From: Chloroflexota bacterium
GTDB taxonomy: Bacteria; Chloroflexota; Anaerolineae; Promineifilales; Promineifilaceae
Length of the DNA stretch: 64,000 nt
Assembly: GCA_022616275.1 (NCBI GenBank)
Contig: JAKEFB010000042.1
Coordinates: forward strand, 62,001-126,000
Direction: 5' to 3'
The notes beneath the pieces were generated by a model that ran no database searches, was not told where the DNA came from, and saw only the letters and a list, made by a program, of their open reading frames with translations. The position numbers and the translations under genes are program-made. Below, one piece after another: positions 27,428-36,729 of the stretch (the stretch's first letter is position 1; every line of letters begins with the position of its first letter).

Positions 27428-28068
27428 GCAGAAAGGACAACAAATCAATCGAAATAATCGGTGTAGTCATCGCTGCATTCACATGTATTGCAGCTTATTT
27501 AGCAATACCGCCTGACAGATTGGAGTTTTTACGCAAAGATTCGCCTGATGCCAATCAGACGGCTAATCCTGTTACAGAAGCACAACCTGATACATTTGGT
27601 GATCTGACACCATCACCTGAATCTACGGCAGCGCCACCAATGCCTACGCAAGTACAGTCTATATCTCTTGACCCATTTACCGTTCCAGCGAATACTAGTG
27701 AAGGTATAAGGTTTCCAGCCGAGCTAACCGGGTGGTATACATTTCGCTATGTAGATGGGGCATACTCTACTTATCCAGTTGATCAAATTCCTCCAGGAAC
27801 AGCAACCTGGTTGACAGGCATAACTGTTTTTAAGAATAAGCCGGTGCAGTGGGATGGAACAGTTGTGGGCAGGAATTTTGATGAGGCCGTGAATGATTAC
27901 AACTATCAATTCAGTGAAACAGAGGCCGAGGCAAGAGCACAGGGAAGTAGTTTTCGTATTTTTCTTGAGCAGGGCGATTATATTACCCTGGTGGCCATAG
28001 ACCACCAATCATCCTATGATGACAACCCAGGAGCAATAATATTTGAAGTCTTCTTTTTACCGGAGTGA
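27424..28068 (+). CDS. Membrane-anchored extracytoplasmic protein of unknown function within the R-M operon
   Basis: 214 residues. One hydrophobic segment at ~10-27 (IIGVVIAAFTCIAAYLAI) follows a short basic start, giving an N-in anchor. A Pro/Thr/Glu-rich linker (~45-85) leads to a beta-rich domain (~85-214) with aromatic residues (GWYTFRYVDGAYSTYP, SFRIFLEQGDYITLV). No family is recognised. Its ATG overlaps the hsdM2 stop, and hsdS starts 12 bases after its own stop. The low GC content resembles the CBS-HEPN gene. A surface or periplasm-facing protein is not a known subunit of type I restriction enzymes. Confidence 0.78.
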   Translation: MSRKDNKSIEIIGVVIAAFTCIAAYLAIPPDRLEFLRKDSPDANQTANPVTEAQPDTFGDLTPSPESTAAPPMPTQVQSISLDPFTVPANTSEGIRFPAELTGWYTFRYVDGAYSTYPVDQIPPGTATWLTGITVFKNKPVQWDGTVVGRNFDEAVNDYNYQFSETEAEARAQGSSFRIFLEQGDYITLVAIDHQSSYDDNPGAIIFEVFFLPE

Positions 28069-28080
28069 TAAAGAACGAAC

Positions 28081-29235
28081 ATGAGTTGGCCAACCGTCAA
28101 ACTTGGTGATTTGGTACGAAATGTGCGCGAAACAAGCCGTGACCCTTTGGCTGATGGGCTGGAGCGGTATGTGGGGCTGGAGCATATTGAGCCTGAGAAT
28201 TTGCATGTGAAGCGCTGGGGGTGGGTGGCGGAGGGCACGAGTTTTAGCCAGGTGTTTCGCCAGGGGCAGGTGTTGTTCGGCAAGCGGCGGGCTTACCAGC
28301 GCAAGGTGGCGGTGGCGGAGTGGGACGGGTTGTGTTCGAGCGACATCCTGGTGTTTGAGCCGAAAGATGATCGCCTGCTGCCGGAACTATTACCGTTCAT
28401 TGTCCAGAGTGACGGCTTTTTTAACCACGCGCTGGGAACCAGTTCGGGGTCGTTGTCGCCGCGCACGAAATGGCGCGACCTGGCGCAGTACGAGTTTGCC
28501 CTGCCGCCGCTGGACGAGCAACGGCGTATTGCCGAAATTCTGTGGGCGGCCAATGAGGCAATCGAGCGTTACATATTGGTTCAAAACGAAATTGTTAAAG
28601 CCTCTCGCGTAGCCTGGAAGGACGCTGTTGATCAAAGTGAGTGGCCTAAGGTTCCTCTCGGACAAGTTGCAAGGGTTAACAATGGGAGCACACCGAGCAA
28701 AGACATAAAACGTTATTGGAATAATGGCACTATTCCCTGGCTCCCAACCGAGAAGGTGCATGAACGCATTATTTACAGAGCCGATGAGTTTATCACCAAG
28801 AGCGCGCTGGAAGAAACTTCAATTAAGCTCTTGCCATCAGATTCTGTACTAATTGCAATGATTGGGCAGGGTAAAACACGCGGCTCCGTTGCCTATCTCT
28901 CAATTGAATCCTGTATAAATCAGAATTTCGCATGTGCGGTTCCTAACAAAGAGATTGATAGTTGGTTCCTGTTTTATACTTTGGACAATTCCTATGAGAA
29001 GCTTCGGACTTTCTCACAAGGCGCTGTCCCAGCACTGAATTGCCCTATCTTGCGTTCCATCCCTGTTCGGTTACCGCCGCTAGAACAGCAACACACTTTA
29101 GTCGCCTTATTCCACCGATTCGAAAAGCAAGTACAGGATGTTCAAGAACATATTGAAACCTTAAGTAACTTGAAAAAGTCTCTCACGGCGTGCCTTCTAG
29201 GCAATCCATCAAAAGAGATGGAATCTCATGTTTAA
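28081..29235 (+). CDS. hsdS: Type I restriction-modification specificity subunit S
   Basis: 384 residues with two target-recognition domains, each followed by a conserved helix: half 1 ends in LPPLDEQRRIAEILWAANEAIERY (~140-165) and half 2 in LPPLEQQHTLVALFHRFEKQV (~335-355). TRD2 has the typical VPLGQVARVNNGSTPSKD start. The subunit reads the two halves of the DNA site and bridges HsdM and HsdR. TRD1 is GC-rich and TRD2 is AT-rich, consistent with separate origins and domain shuffling. Its last 8 bases overlap the start of hsdR. Confidence 0.93.
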   Translation: MSWPTVKLGDLVRNVRETSRDPLADGLERYVGLEHIEPENLHVKRWGWVAEGTSFSQVFRQGQVLFGKRRAYQRKVAVAEWDGLCSSDILVFEPKDDRLLPELLPFIVQSDGFFNHALGTSSGSLSPRTKWRDLAQYEFALPPLDEQRRIAEILWAANEAIERYILVQNEIVKASRVAWKDAVDQSEWPKVPLGQVARVNNGSTPSKDIKRYWNNGTIPWLPTEKVHERIIYRADEFITKSALEETSIKLLPSDSVLIAMIGQGKTRGSVAYLSIESCINQNFACAVPNKEIDSWFLFYTLDNSYEKLRTFSQGAVPALNCPILRSIPVRLPPLEQQHTLVALFHRFEKQVQDVQEHIETLSNLKKSLTACLLGNPSKEMESHV

Positions 29236-32233
29236 CGAACTGAACAGCGTCGAGAACTTCATCCGGGATGTGCTGTGCGGCAAGCAAGCCGGCCGGGTAG
29301 TCAGGGAAACCGGTGCGCCTTACACGGCGGCGGAGGCGGCGTTGGCGGCGGCCGGCCTGGGCTGGCGTTACGTGCCGGCCGACCGCTTGCCTCGCCGGCC
29401 GCACGAGGTGTTGGTCGAGGCTTACCTGCGCCAGGCGCTGATTCGCCTGAACCCGGAGATTGCGGCCCGGCCGGAGCGGGCCGACGAGGTGATTTACAAG
29501 CTGCGGGCTATTTTGTTGACGGTTGGCAGCGCCGGCCTGGTGGGGGCCAACGAGGCGTTTACCGAATGGATGCGCGGCGAAAAGACGATGCCCTTCGGTC
29601 CAGGTAACGAGCATACGCCAGTGCGGCTGATTGATTTTGACGACCTGGGCAACAATGATTTTGCCGTGACAACCCAATACGTCCTCCAGCCGTCGCCGGG
29701 CATCCACCGCCGGCTGGACCTGGTGCTGCTGATGAACGGCCTGCCGCTGGTTATCGGCGAGGCCAAAACGCCGACCCGGCCGGCGATCAGTTGGGTGGAC
29801 GGTGCGGCCCAAATCCAGGACGATTACGAGGCCAACGTGCCCGGCGTTTTTGTCCCCAACGTCTTTTCTTTCGCCACCGAGGGCAAGGAGTTTTATTACG
29901 GCTCAATCCAGCTACCGCTGGAGAAGTGGTCGCCGTGGCGGGCCGGAGGGCAAGGAGCAGGGGAGCAGGGAGGCAGAGGAGCAGGGGTGAGTGGGTTGAG
30001 GGAGGTGGAGCGGGCGGCGCGGGGGTTGTTGCGGCCGGAGATGGTGCTGGACATGCTGCAATATTTTACGCTCTTTGCCACCGACAAGAAGCACCGGAAG
30101 ATCAAGGTGATCGGCCGCTACCAACAAGTGCAGGCGGCGAACCAGATCGTGGAGCGGGTGACGGCCGGCACCCCGCGCAAGGGGCTGATCTGGCATTTCC
30201 AGGGGTCGGGCAAGTCGCTGCTGATGCTTTTTGCGGCCAACAAGCTGCGGCTGCACCCGGCGCTGAAGAACCCGACGGTGGTCGTGGTGGTGGACCGGGT
30301 AGACCTGGACACCCAGATTACGGCGACGTTTAACGCGGCCGACGTGCCCAACCTGGTCCCGGCCGAGAGCCGCGAGGAATTGCAAAGGCTGCTGGCCCAG
30401 GACGTGCGCAAGGTCATTATTACGACGATTCACAAGTTCGCCGAAGCAGGCGGGGTCCTCAACAGGCGAGAGAACATCATCGTCATGGTGGACGAAGCCC
30501 ACCGCACCCAGGAGGGGGACCTCGGCCGGCAGATGCGCCAGGCGTTGCCCAACGCCTTCCTTTTTGGCCTGACCGGCACGCCGATCAACAAGCGAGACCG
30601 CAACACCTTTTGGGCCTTTGGGGCGGAGGAGGACAGCGGCGGCTACCTGAGCCGGTATTCGTTTGAAGAGTCTATCCGCGACAAGGCCACCTTGCCGCTA
30701 CATTTCGAGGCCCGGCTGGTGGAATTGCGGGTGGAGCAGGAGGCGATTGACGAAGCGTACGCCAACATTACCGGCCACCTGTCGGAAAGCGACCAGGAAA
30801 ACCTGGCCAGAATGGCGGCTAAAATGGCCGTGCTGGTCAAAGCGCCGGAGCGGGTCCAGGCGATTGCGGCCGACATCGCCAACCATTTTAGGGACCGGGT
30901 AGAGCCGCAAGGCTTCAAAGGGCAAATGGTGGCCTTTGACCGGGAAGCGTGCGTGTTGTACAAGCAGGCCCTGGACCAGTTCCTGCCGCCGGAAGCCAGC
31001 ACCGTCGTCATGACGACCGCCCAGGGCGACGATAGAGCGTGGAAGCAGTACGACCGGAACAAAGAGGAGGAAGAACGGCTGTTGGATCGCTTCCGCGATC
31101 CGGCCGATCCGTTGAAATTGCTCATCGTCACCGCCAAACTGCTGACCGGCTTTGACGCGCCCATTTTGCAGGTCATGTACCTGGACAAGCCGATGAAGGA
31201 GCACAATCTGTTGCAGGCCATTTGCCGGACCAACCGGCCGTATCCGGGCAAGACGCACGGGCTGATCGTGGACTATATTGGCGTGTTTGACGACGTGAGC
31301 CAGGCGCTGGACTTTGACGAAAAATCGGTCCAGCAGGTGATTTCTAACCTGGAGGCGCTGGCCGGCCAGTTGCCAGGAGCAGTGGCCGCCTGCCTGGCCT
31401 ATTTCCCCGGCGTGGACCGGACGGCCAGTGGTTACGAGGGCTTGCTGGCAGCCCAAGAGTGCTTGCCGGACAACGACACACGGGACGCTTTTGCCGCCGA
31501 TTACTCGGTGTTGTTGCGGTTGTGGGAGGCGTTGTCGCCCCGGCCGCTCTTGAACCAGTACCGGGACGATTACAAATGGCTGACGCAGGTACACGAATCG
31601 GTCCGGCCGCCCAGCGGCCAGGGCAAGCTGCTGTGGCACGCCTTAGGCGGCAAGACGCTGGAGTTGATCCACGAAAATATTCACGTGGCTGCGATGCGGG
31701 ACGACCTGGAAACGCTGGTCATGGATGCCGAGTTCCTGGAGGAGGTGGTCAAAGCGCCCGACCCGGCCGCCAAGGCGCAGGAAATTGAGTTCAAAATCAG
31801 CCGGCGGCTGCAAAAGCATCGCGACGACCCGCGCTTTGTGAAATTGGGCCAGCGGCTGGAGGAGCTAAAAGAGCGGCTGGAAGCCGGCATTCTGAACAGC
31901 GTGGAATACCTGAAGCTGTTGCTGGACCTGGCGCGGGACATTGTGCGGGCGGAAAAGAACGTTGACCCGGAGGAGGAGCGGCGCACGGCCAAGGCGGCGC
32001 TGACCGAGTTATTCGAGGAGACTCGCAATCACGAAACGCCGGTTATCGTCGAGCGGGTGGTCAACGACATTGACGAGATTGTGCGTATCGTCCGCTTTCC
32101 CGGCTGGCAGGATACGAACGCGGGAGAGCGGGAAGTGAAGAAGGCGCTGCGGCGGACGTTGTTGAAGTATCAGCTCCACAAGGACCAGGACTTGTTTGAC
32201 CGGGCTTACGAGTACATCCGGCAATACTACTGA
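29228..32233 (+). CDS. hsdR: Type I restriction endonuclease subunit R (nuclease-translocase)
   Basis: 1001 residues. The nuclease core is visible as an Asp in RRLDLVLL and VIGEAKTP (E-x-K, ~178). The SF2 helicase motifs follow: Walker A FQGSGKS (~327-333), DEAH in MVDEAHRTQEG (~422), GLTGTPI and the C-terminal motif ICRTNRP. HsdR translocates DNA and cuts at a distance when the site is unmethylated. Residues ~238-257 are a Gly/Ala-rich insert (GGQGAGEQGGRGAG) encoded by a GGAGCAGGG-type intergenic repeat kept in frame. The last ~45 codons plus 22 downstream bases recur at 39862, and part of them at 33361. Confidence 0.95.
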   Translation: MFNELNSVENFIRDVLCGKQAGRVVRETGAPYTAAEAALAAAGLGWRYVPADRLPRRPHEVLVEAYLRQALIRLNPEIAARPERADEVIYKLRAILLTVGSAGLVGANEAFTEWMRGEKTMPFGPGNEHTPVRLIDFDDLGNNDFAVTTQYVLQPSPGIHRRLDLVLLMNGLPLVIGEAKTPTRPAISWVDGAAQIQDDYEANVPGVFVPNVFSFATEGKEFYYGSIQLPLEKWSPWRAGGQGAGEQGGRGAGVSGLREVERAARGLLRPEMVLDMLQYFTLFATDKKHRKIKVIGRYQQVQAANQIVERVTAGTPRKGLIWHFQGSGKSLLMLFAANKLRLHPALKNPTVVVVVDRVDLDTQITATFNAADVPNLVPAESREELQRLLAQDVRKVIITTIHKFAEAGGVLNRRENIIVMVDEAHRTQEGDLGRQMRQALPNAFLFGLTGTPINKRDRNTFWAFGAEEDSGGYLSRYSFEESIRDKATLPLHFEARLVELRVEQEAIDEAYANITGHLSESDQENLARMAAKMAVLVKAPERVQAIAADIANHFRDRVEPQGFKGQMVAFDREACVLYKQALDQFLPPEASTVVMTTAQGDDRAWKQYDRNKEEEERLLDRFRDPADPLKLLIVTAKLLTGFDAPILQVMYLDKPMKEHNLLQAICRTNRPYPGKTHGLIVDYIGVFDDVSQALDFDEKSVQQVISNLEALAGQLPGAVAACLAYFPGVDRTASGYEGLLAAQECLPDNDTRDAFAADYSVLLRLWEALSPRPLLNQYRDDYKWLTQVHESVRPPSGQGKLLWHALGGKTLELIHENIHVAAMRDDLETLVMDAEFLEEVVKAPDPAAKAQEIEFKISRRLQKHRDDPRFVKLGQRLEELKERLEAGILNSVEYLKLLLDLARDIVRAEKNVDPEEERRTAKAALTELFEETRNHETPVIVERVVNDIDEIVRIVRFPGWQDTNAGEREVKKALRRTLLKYQLHKDQDLFDRAYEYIRQYY

Positions 32234-32256
32234 TCTGGGGGTAAAGCATTCTGGCC
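32113..32256. repeat. hsdR 3'-end segment, parental copy of a dispersed repeat
   Basis: This stretch covers the last ~40 codons of hsdR and 22 bases beyond the stop. Its part from 32175 recurs at 39862-39938, and its part 32113-32203 at 33361-33446. Copies here and at 39862 end at the same point, ATCTGGGGGTAAAGCATT, after which they diverge, so this is a real boundary. Confidence 0.8.
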
Positions 32257-33096
32257 TCTTAACAGGGCACGCCAGCTTACCTCGTCGCCAATTGGCTTTG
32301 GTTCGTAGACCGGCCACGGCATAACCACCGGGCCAGGTAAAGCGCTCGGGACGCTCGTCGAACCAAACATTATTGACTGGAAATTTGAGATGCCAACCCC
32401 GCCGTCCGGACTATAGATCCAGATTTCTATGACATACCAGGTATTATAACTAAAACCGGGAGGTAAACTCGATAGGGTGTAGCTACCTACGTAACCCAGG
32501 GGTGGCGAGTAAAAATATGGATTGCCGTCAGTCCAGTCATAGACGTCAAATTCGTAGTTGTCGGAAGGTGTGGTTGCCCGTGGAACCCACTTAAAGGTAT
32601 ATGGCAACGTAAGGGTGCAAGTACATCCCGGCTCGTAAAAGGGTACCGCTGTAATGTCGAAGTCGCTGAGATGAACTTCTGTCCCAGCCGTGTAGGCTGT
32701 TAACAAAGGGGTCAGCCACGTCCGCACATAACCTTGCTCATAGGTAGGGTTTAGGTAGCGCACGTAGTAGCGTTGCCCCGGTTGGAGGCTGGGGACGTTT
32801 AGAAACGAATACATACCGTCGCTATCCGTCGTTGTTGTGGCCAAAGTAGACCACACAGAGCCATCGTAGAAACGGAGTTGCAATGAGATACCTGCGAATG
32901 GATAGGATGCCAGGGTAAGGTATCCGTAAATTCCCCTTGGAATAGGTGGCCTGGCCATCAAGGGAAGAAATACGTAAAGATCATCGCCAGAGTCAGAGGG
33001 CAACGGGCCGGCGGCAGTTACATCGTAGGCGCGGCCGGATTGACCAGCAAACAGTAGAAAGGCAATGAAGCAGATAATAGCCAAGAAACGGTTCAA
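32227..33096 (-). CDS. Secreted protein of unknown function, C-terminus fused to repeat boundary
   Basis: About 289 residues from a TTG at 33096, chosen because GGAGGAG lies 4 bases upstream and a signal peptide follows directly (NRFLAIICFIAFLLFAG). An ATG at 33147 is an alternative that adds 17 hydrophilic residues. A FLPLM motif occurs after the signal. Residues ~50-110 resemble a carboxypeptidase-regulatory/SdrD-like beta sandwich (GISLQLRFYDGS, TTTDSDGMYSFLNVP). The rest is a beta-rich domain with a CTC pair. The final residues NALPPDQ are read from the hsdR-end repeat and also terminate the response regulator at 39915, so the native C-terminus was probably lost. The stop overlaps hsdR by 7 bases. 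Confidence 0.78.
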   Translation of the reverse strand: MNRFLAIICFIAFLLFAGQSGRAYDVTAAGPLPSDSGDDLYVFLPLMARPPIPRGIYGYLTLASYPFAGISLQLRFYDGSVWSTLATTTTDSDGMYSFLNVPSLQPGQRYYVRYLNPTYEQGYVRTWLTPLLTAYTAGTEVHLSDFDITAVPFYEPGCTCTLTLPYTFKWVPRATTPSDNYEFDVYDWTDGNPYFYSPPLGYVGSYTLSSLPPGFSYNTWYVIEIWIYSPDGGVGISNFQSIMFGSTSVPSALPGPVVMPWPVYEPKPIGDEVSWRALLRGQNALPPDQ

Positions 33097-33199
33097 AGTG
33101 CTCCTCCAGTTATAAACCTGCGCTCCTGTTCGTTCTTTCAGCTCCATTGTACCAAACTATTTGGAGACAAGCTTTACCGCCCTTATTCGGCCGCCCGGT

Positions 33200-33379
33200 G
33201 CCGGCGGCCGTAAATTCCCCCAACGCCTTTGACCCCCACCCTAAAAGCTCACTAAAATCCCGGCCGGGCTGCTCTCTAGCCTGAGGCAAGCTGGGCGGGA
33301 GTCGGAGGTGCAAGATGGATGGAGCTGAACTGGTGATCATTCGCGCCACAGACCCGGCCGGGCGGGGGAGCGAGAAGTG
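33200..33379 (+). repeat. Promoter plus gene-start repeat, copy 1 (MDGAELV...)
   Basis: About 110 bases of conserved upstream sequence (with AGCTCACTAAAATCCCGGCCG) and GGAGGTG precede a short frame at 33314, MDGAELVIIRATDPAGR, which stops after 21 codons. The same block occurs at 38907-39113 and 43452-43652. From 33361 the text switches into the hsdR 3'-end repeat. The gene that donated this start is not recognised. Together with 33361-33446 this fills most of the 615-base gap 33148-33762. Confidence 0.7.
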
Positions 33380-33446
33380 AAGAAGGCACTGCGCCGGACG
33401 TTGTTGAAGGACCAGCTCCATAAAGACCAGGATTTGTTTGACCGAG
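33361..33446 (+). repeat. hsdR 3'-end remnant, copy 2
   Basis: GAAGTGAAGAAGGC, CGGACGTTGTTGAAG and CAGGATTTGTTTGACCG align base by base with hsdR 32128-32203, with scattered substitutions and a short deletion. It has no start or complete frame and is a decayed fragment. Confidence 0.75.
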
Positions 33447-33762
33447 GCCGAGGAACTAGAAGAAGCAAACACAATTCTCCAAAGGAGCGACTCGCAAGCC
33501 GTCGTTTTAGAATTTCCCGCTATTGACAACGTAAGATTTTCTCAAAATGAGGAATATTAGTAGATAAAGGAAACCTATTAAAGCGTTGACGGCCGCCCGG
33601 CATATTTTATATCAGAAACTTCTCTCCACCGAGCAACCGTCCTTCGCCACACAAGCGCTTTCCAAAAGCGCGCATTGATGGCTTTGGTATCGCACGTGGT
33701 GCCTCAACACCCTTCGTTTGCTGCGTATGGTGCGTGCCGCTAATTGACTGCCGTAATACGCT

Positions 33763-35475
33763 CTAGCGGACGGCCATCGTTGCCTGAGTGTCTGTGTTGT
33801 TCGCCGCGTTGGGATCGGGTTGCAGACTGCTCACATGGGCAGTATTGGTGATTGTGCCCAGCTTTTTCGGCGTGACGATGATGGTGACGGTCGCGCTGGC
33901 GCCATTGTCAAGGACTCCCAGGTCGCAGGTGATCGTGCCAGCCGCCTCTGTGCAGCTCCCGGCGGTGGTCACGACCGACCCGAAGCGTACATTCAGCGGC
34001 AGTTGGTCGGTCAGCGTCACCCCGGTTGCCTGGGCGGGTCCATTGTTCGTAACAACCACGCTGTACGTCAGTGCCGCGCCTTTAGTGACCGGATCAGGCG
34101 AGTCTGATTTCGCCACCGATAGATCGGCGGCTGGACGGTCATCGTGCGCAAAGATGCCGCCGTTCGCATTCGGAACGAGGTTATCTGCGCTCGATTCGAA
34201 CATGGTGACGAGGCCATCGTCCGAAATCGTGGGCCACTGGCTCTCAGAATTCCCCTGCTCACCAGCCGTGCTGACGCTCACGCGCACGACGGTTCCCGTC
34301 TGGCGGTCGCGCACGAAGATATCGCGACGGATATTGGTATCGCCCGGGACGAGATTTGTCGCGAGCGAGAAGAAAGTAACGAAGCGCCCATCAGGAGTAA
34401 GGTCGGGGTGCTCGCTGAGCAAGTCTGCTGGCTCGCCTGTGCTCGTCGCGCTCACACGCTCGAATGTGCCCGTCACCCGGTCCTTTACAAGGATGTGCGA
34501 CTCGTGATTTCCATCCCCGATCAGGTTGCCCGTGTTCGTTTGAAACGCCACGAAACGGCCGTCGAGGCTGACCTTCGGGAGTACGCTAGTGCCATCGCCG
34601 GGGTTGCCTGTCGCATCTTCGCTGATTCGCTCTATTGTTCCCGCCGCCCGGTCCCGCAGATAAACCTGGTGGCCGGACTGGAGTCCGGGGACGAGGTTGT
34701 CCGCGGACGAGCTAAAGACGACAAAGCGTCCGTCGGCGCTGATGTCCGCCCGAAAGTTCAGGTTGTTTCCTGCTTCGCCGGCACTGTTGATGCTTATGAT
34801 CTCAGTCGTTCCTGTCGCACGATCGCGTACGTAGACCTCTTCCGCGAACAGGGGCGGATTGGCTCCGGGGACCAGATTTGGTGCATTCGAATGGAACGCG
34901 ACGAAGCGTCCGTCGGCGCTGATCGCGGGCCCCTCACTGCTCCCGTTTGCCTCACTTCCGTCGCCGCTCACGCTCACCCGCTCGGTGGTGCCCAGCAGGC
35001 GGTCGCGCACGAACACGTCAGCCAGACCATTCCTGTCCCCGGAAACGAGGTTATCCGCCTCCGACACGAAGGCGACGAACCGTCCGTCACCGCTGATCGC
35101 AGGATAGGCTGCCACACCCACCAACCCGCTGTGACCGTTGCCCTCACGTTCACGGCTGCTCACGCTGACCCGCTCGGTGGTGGCCGTGAGGCGGTCATGG
35201 ACGAACGTATCCGCGAACCCGTTCGTATCCTCGGGGACGAGGTTGTCGGCCAGCGATACGAAGGCAACAAAGCGACCATCGGCGCTGATTGCGGGCATAT
35301 CACTGAAGCTGTTCGCTCCAGTGCCGTCGCTGCTGACGCTGACCCACTCCGTGACCCCGGGCGGATGGGCAAGCGTCGCAGTAGGTCCCAGTAGTCCAAT
35401 GACCACCAGGACGATGAGAATGGATTGCCCAACGCGTTTTACGCTGGAATACATACTTGTATTTTTCGTACTCAT
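33763..35475 (-). CDS. Secreted TolB/PD40-type propeller protein with C-terminal DUF11 domain
   Basis: 570 residues, ATG after GAGGAG. Signal peptide ~10-36 (ILIVLVVIGLLGPTATLA). Residues ~40-445 carry seven units of the pattern SADGRFVAF.S.ADNLVP.D.NG..D.FV.DR.TGTTERVSV, a TolB-related beta-propeller. Residues ~455-565 are a DUF11 immunoglobulin-like domain (DLSVAKSDSPDPVTKGAALTY, VVTNNGPAQATGVTL). Such proteins are extracellular and of unknown ligand. It is followed by another secreted repeat protein on the same strand, 25 bases upstream of its start, so the two may form an operon. Confidence 0.9.
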   Translation of the reverse strand: MSTKNTSMYSSVKRVGQSILIVLVVIGLLGPTATLAHPPGVTEWVSVSSDGTGANSFSDMPAISADGRFVAFVSLADNLVPEDTNGFADTFVHDRLTATTERVSVSSREREGNGHSGLVGVAAYPAISGDGRFVAFVSEADNLVSGDRNGLADVFVRDRLLGTTERVSVSGDGSEANGSSEGPAISADGRFVAFHSNAPNLVPGANPPLFAEEVYVRDRATGTTEIISINSAGEAGNNLNFRADISADGRFVVFSSSADNLVPGLQSGHQVYLRDRAAGTIERISEDATGNPGDGTSVLPKVSLDGRFVAFQTNTGNLIGDGNHESHILVKDRVTGTFERVSATSTGEPADLLSEHPDLTPDGRFVTFFSLATNLVPGDTNIRRDIFVRDRQTGTVVRVSVSTAGEQGNSESQWPTISDDGLVTMFESSADNLVPNANGGIFAHDDRPAADLSVAKSDSPDPVTKGAALTYSVVVTNNGPAQATGVTLTDQLPLNVRFGSVVTTAGSCTEAAGTITCDLGVLDNGASATVTIIVTPKKLGTITNTAHVSSLQPDPNAANNTDTQATMAVR

Positions 35476-35499
35476 TTTTAGCTCCTCTCGTTTACTTTA

Positions 35500-36729
35500 T
35501 CATCTCGGCTGGAAGAGGTAGGCTGCCCCATCATCGAATGTTTGAGCCGGATCGCTGGTATGGAACGGAGATGACACCAGCAAGTTGTCCCCGATCGCCG
35601 CCACCTGCCAGGCGAAACTATCAGTCAACGAGCGTTCAGGGTTGAGCAGGGTCGCGGTCACTTCGCCAGTCGTTCCATCGAACAAGTACGCGGCGCCCGA
35701 ACGTTGACCTTTTTCATGCCGTAGGGCTCCAACCAGCACATTATTGCCAGAGGCAGCCACCGAGTTTCCAAAGAGTTCAAAGGCTCGCGGGGTTGGGTTG
35801 AAGTAACTGCGAATGAACGCACCGGTCGTTCCGTCGAACAAATGCACAACGCCTGCACGAACATCACCCGTGAAGCCGCGCTCCTCTCCTACCAGCAAAT
35901 CGTCACCGAAGACTGCCATGGCGACGCCGAACCGGCCGAATTCAACGGGACGTGGGCTGACAATGGTCGCGATCAGGTTCCCACTTCCGTCGAAAAGATA
36001 AACAGCCCCGCCATTGGTGGCTGCCGTGGCGTCGAAGGCTGCGCCCACCGCAATGTTATTCCCAACAGTGGTGACGGCAACGCCAAACTGATCGAAGGTG
36101 GCCGGGTTTGGTTTCTGGAAGGTTTGCAGCAAGGCCCCGGTTGCCCCATCAAAGAGATAAACAACGCCCGCATCCTGAGCCCCGAAGTCTTCCCCCGGAG
36201 CCGAAACCAGGACATCGTCTCCGAAGCCCGCCACAGACTGGCCGAAAAAGTCAAGCCCCCCACCGGCGTCGGGTGCCGGGTTTGGATTGAGGAAGGTCTG
36301 GAGCAGGTTTCCCGTGGTATCGTCAAACAGGTACGCAGCGCCAGCGTTCGGTCCGGCGGTGCTATCATGGATCGCACCGACAAGCGGATCCGCGCCAACC
36401 CCACTCACTGAGAAGCCAAAGCTGGCGAACAAGCTGGGCGTGCCAATGGTCCTGACCGGGTTCCCGTTGCTGTCGAATAGGTGGACCGCTCCACCACAGG
36501 TGGGAGCACATTCCCCGCGTGCGCCCACAATAAACGAATTCCCTACGACCGCGACTGCTTCGCCAAAAAAGCCGCCTCCGGTCGCGGTGGGGCTTAGGAT
36601 CGTCCTGGTGAGCACAAACCTTGTCGCTGCCTGCGCCTCGCTGGCGAGCAGGGTAAAAGTTAACAGAGCCACAATCATCAAGACTGCCAGCATGTTCGAC
36701 AGCCTCCCGAATCTAGATTGGCTTTTCAT
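35500..36729 (-). CDS. Secreted FG-GAP (integrin-alpha-like) repeat protein
   Basis: 409 residues from ATG 36729, chosen over 36888 because AGAGGTG precedes it and a signal peptide begins at once (MLAVLMIVALLTFTLLASEAQA). The body has about seven repeats with FG.AVA..G....VGA......AGAVYLFDG.TG.L..T, an integrin-alpha-type propeller. It lies just upstream of the DUF11 protein on the same strand. Codon use is more even, with lower GC than the core genes, suggesting acquisition as a pair. No catalytic residues are seen. Confidence 0.88.
   Translation of the reverse strand: MKSQSRFGRLSNMLAVLMIVALLTFTLLASEAQAATRFVLTRTILSPTATGGGFFGEAVAVVGNSFIVGARGECAPTCGGAVHLFDSNGNPVRTIGTPSLFASFGFSVSGVGADPLVGAIHDSTAGPNAGAAYLFDDTTGNLLQTFLNPNPAPDAGGGLDFFGQSVAGFGDDVLVSAPGEDFGAQDAGVVYLFDGATGALLQTFQKPNPATFDQFGVAVTTVGNNIAVGAAFDATAATNGGAVYLFDGSGNLIATIVSPRPVEFGRFGVAMAVFGDDLLVGEERGFTGDVRAGVVHLFDGTTGAFIRSYFNPTPRAFELFGNSVAASGNNVLVGALRHEKGQRSGAAYLFDGTTGEVTATLLNPERSLTDSFAWQVAAIGDNLLVSSPFHTSDPAQTFDDGAAYLFQPR

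Noticed and set aside
34144-35394. 416-codon open frame on the + strand
   Set aside because: Antisense to the DUF11 propeller protein, whose repeats produce regular shadows; no ribosome site or domain.
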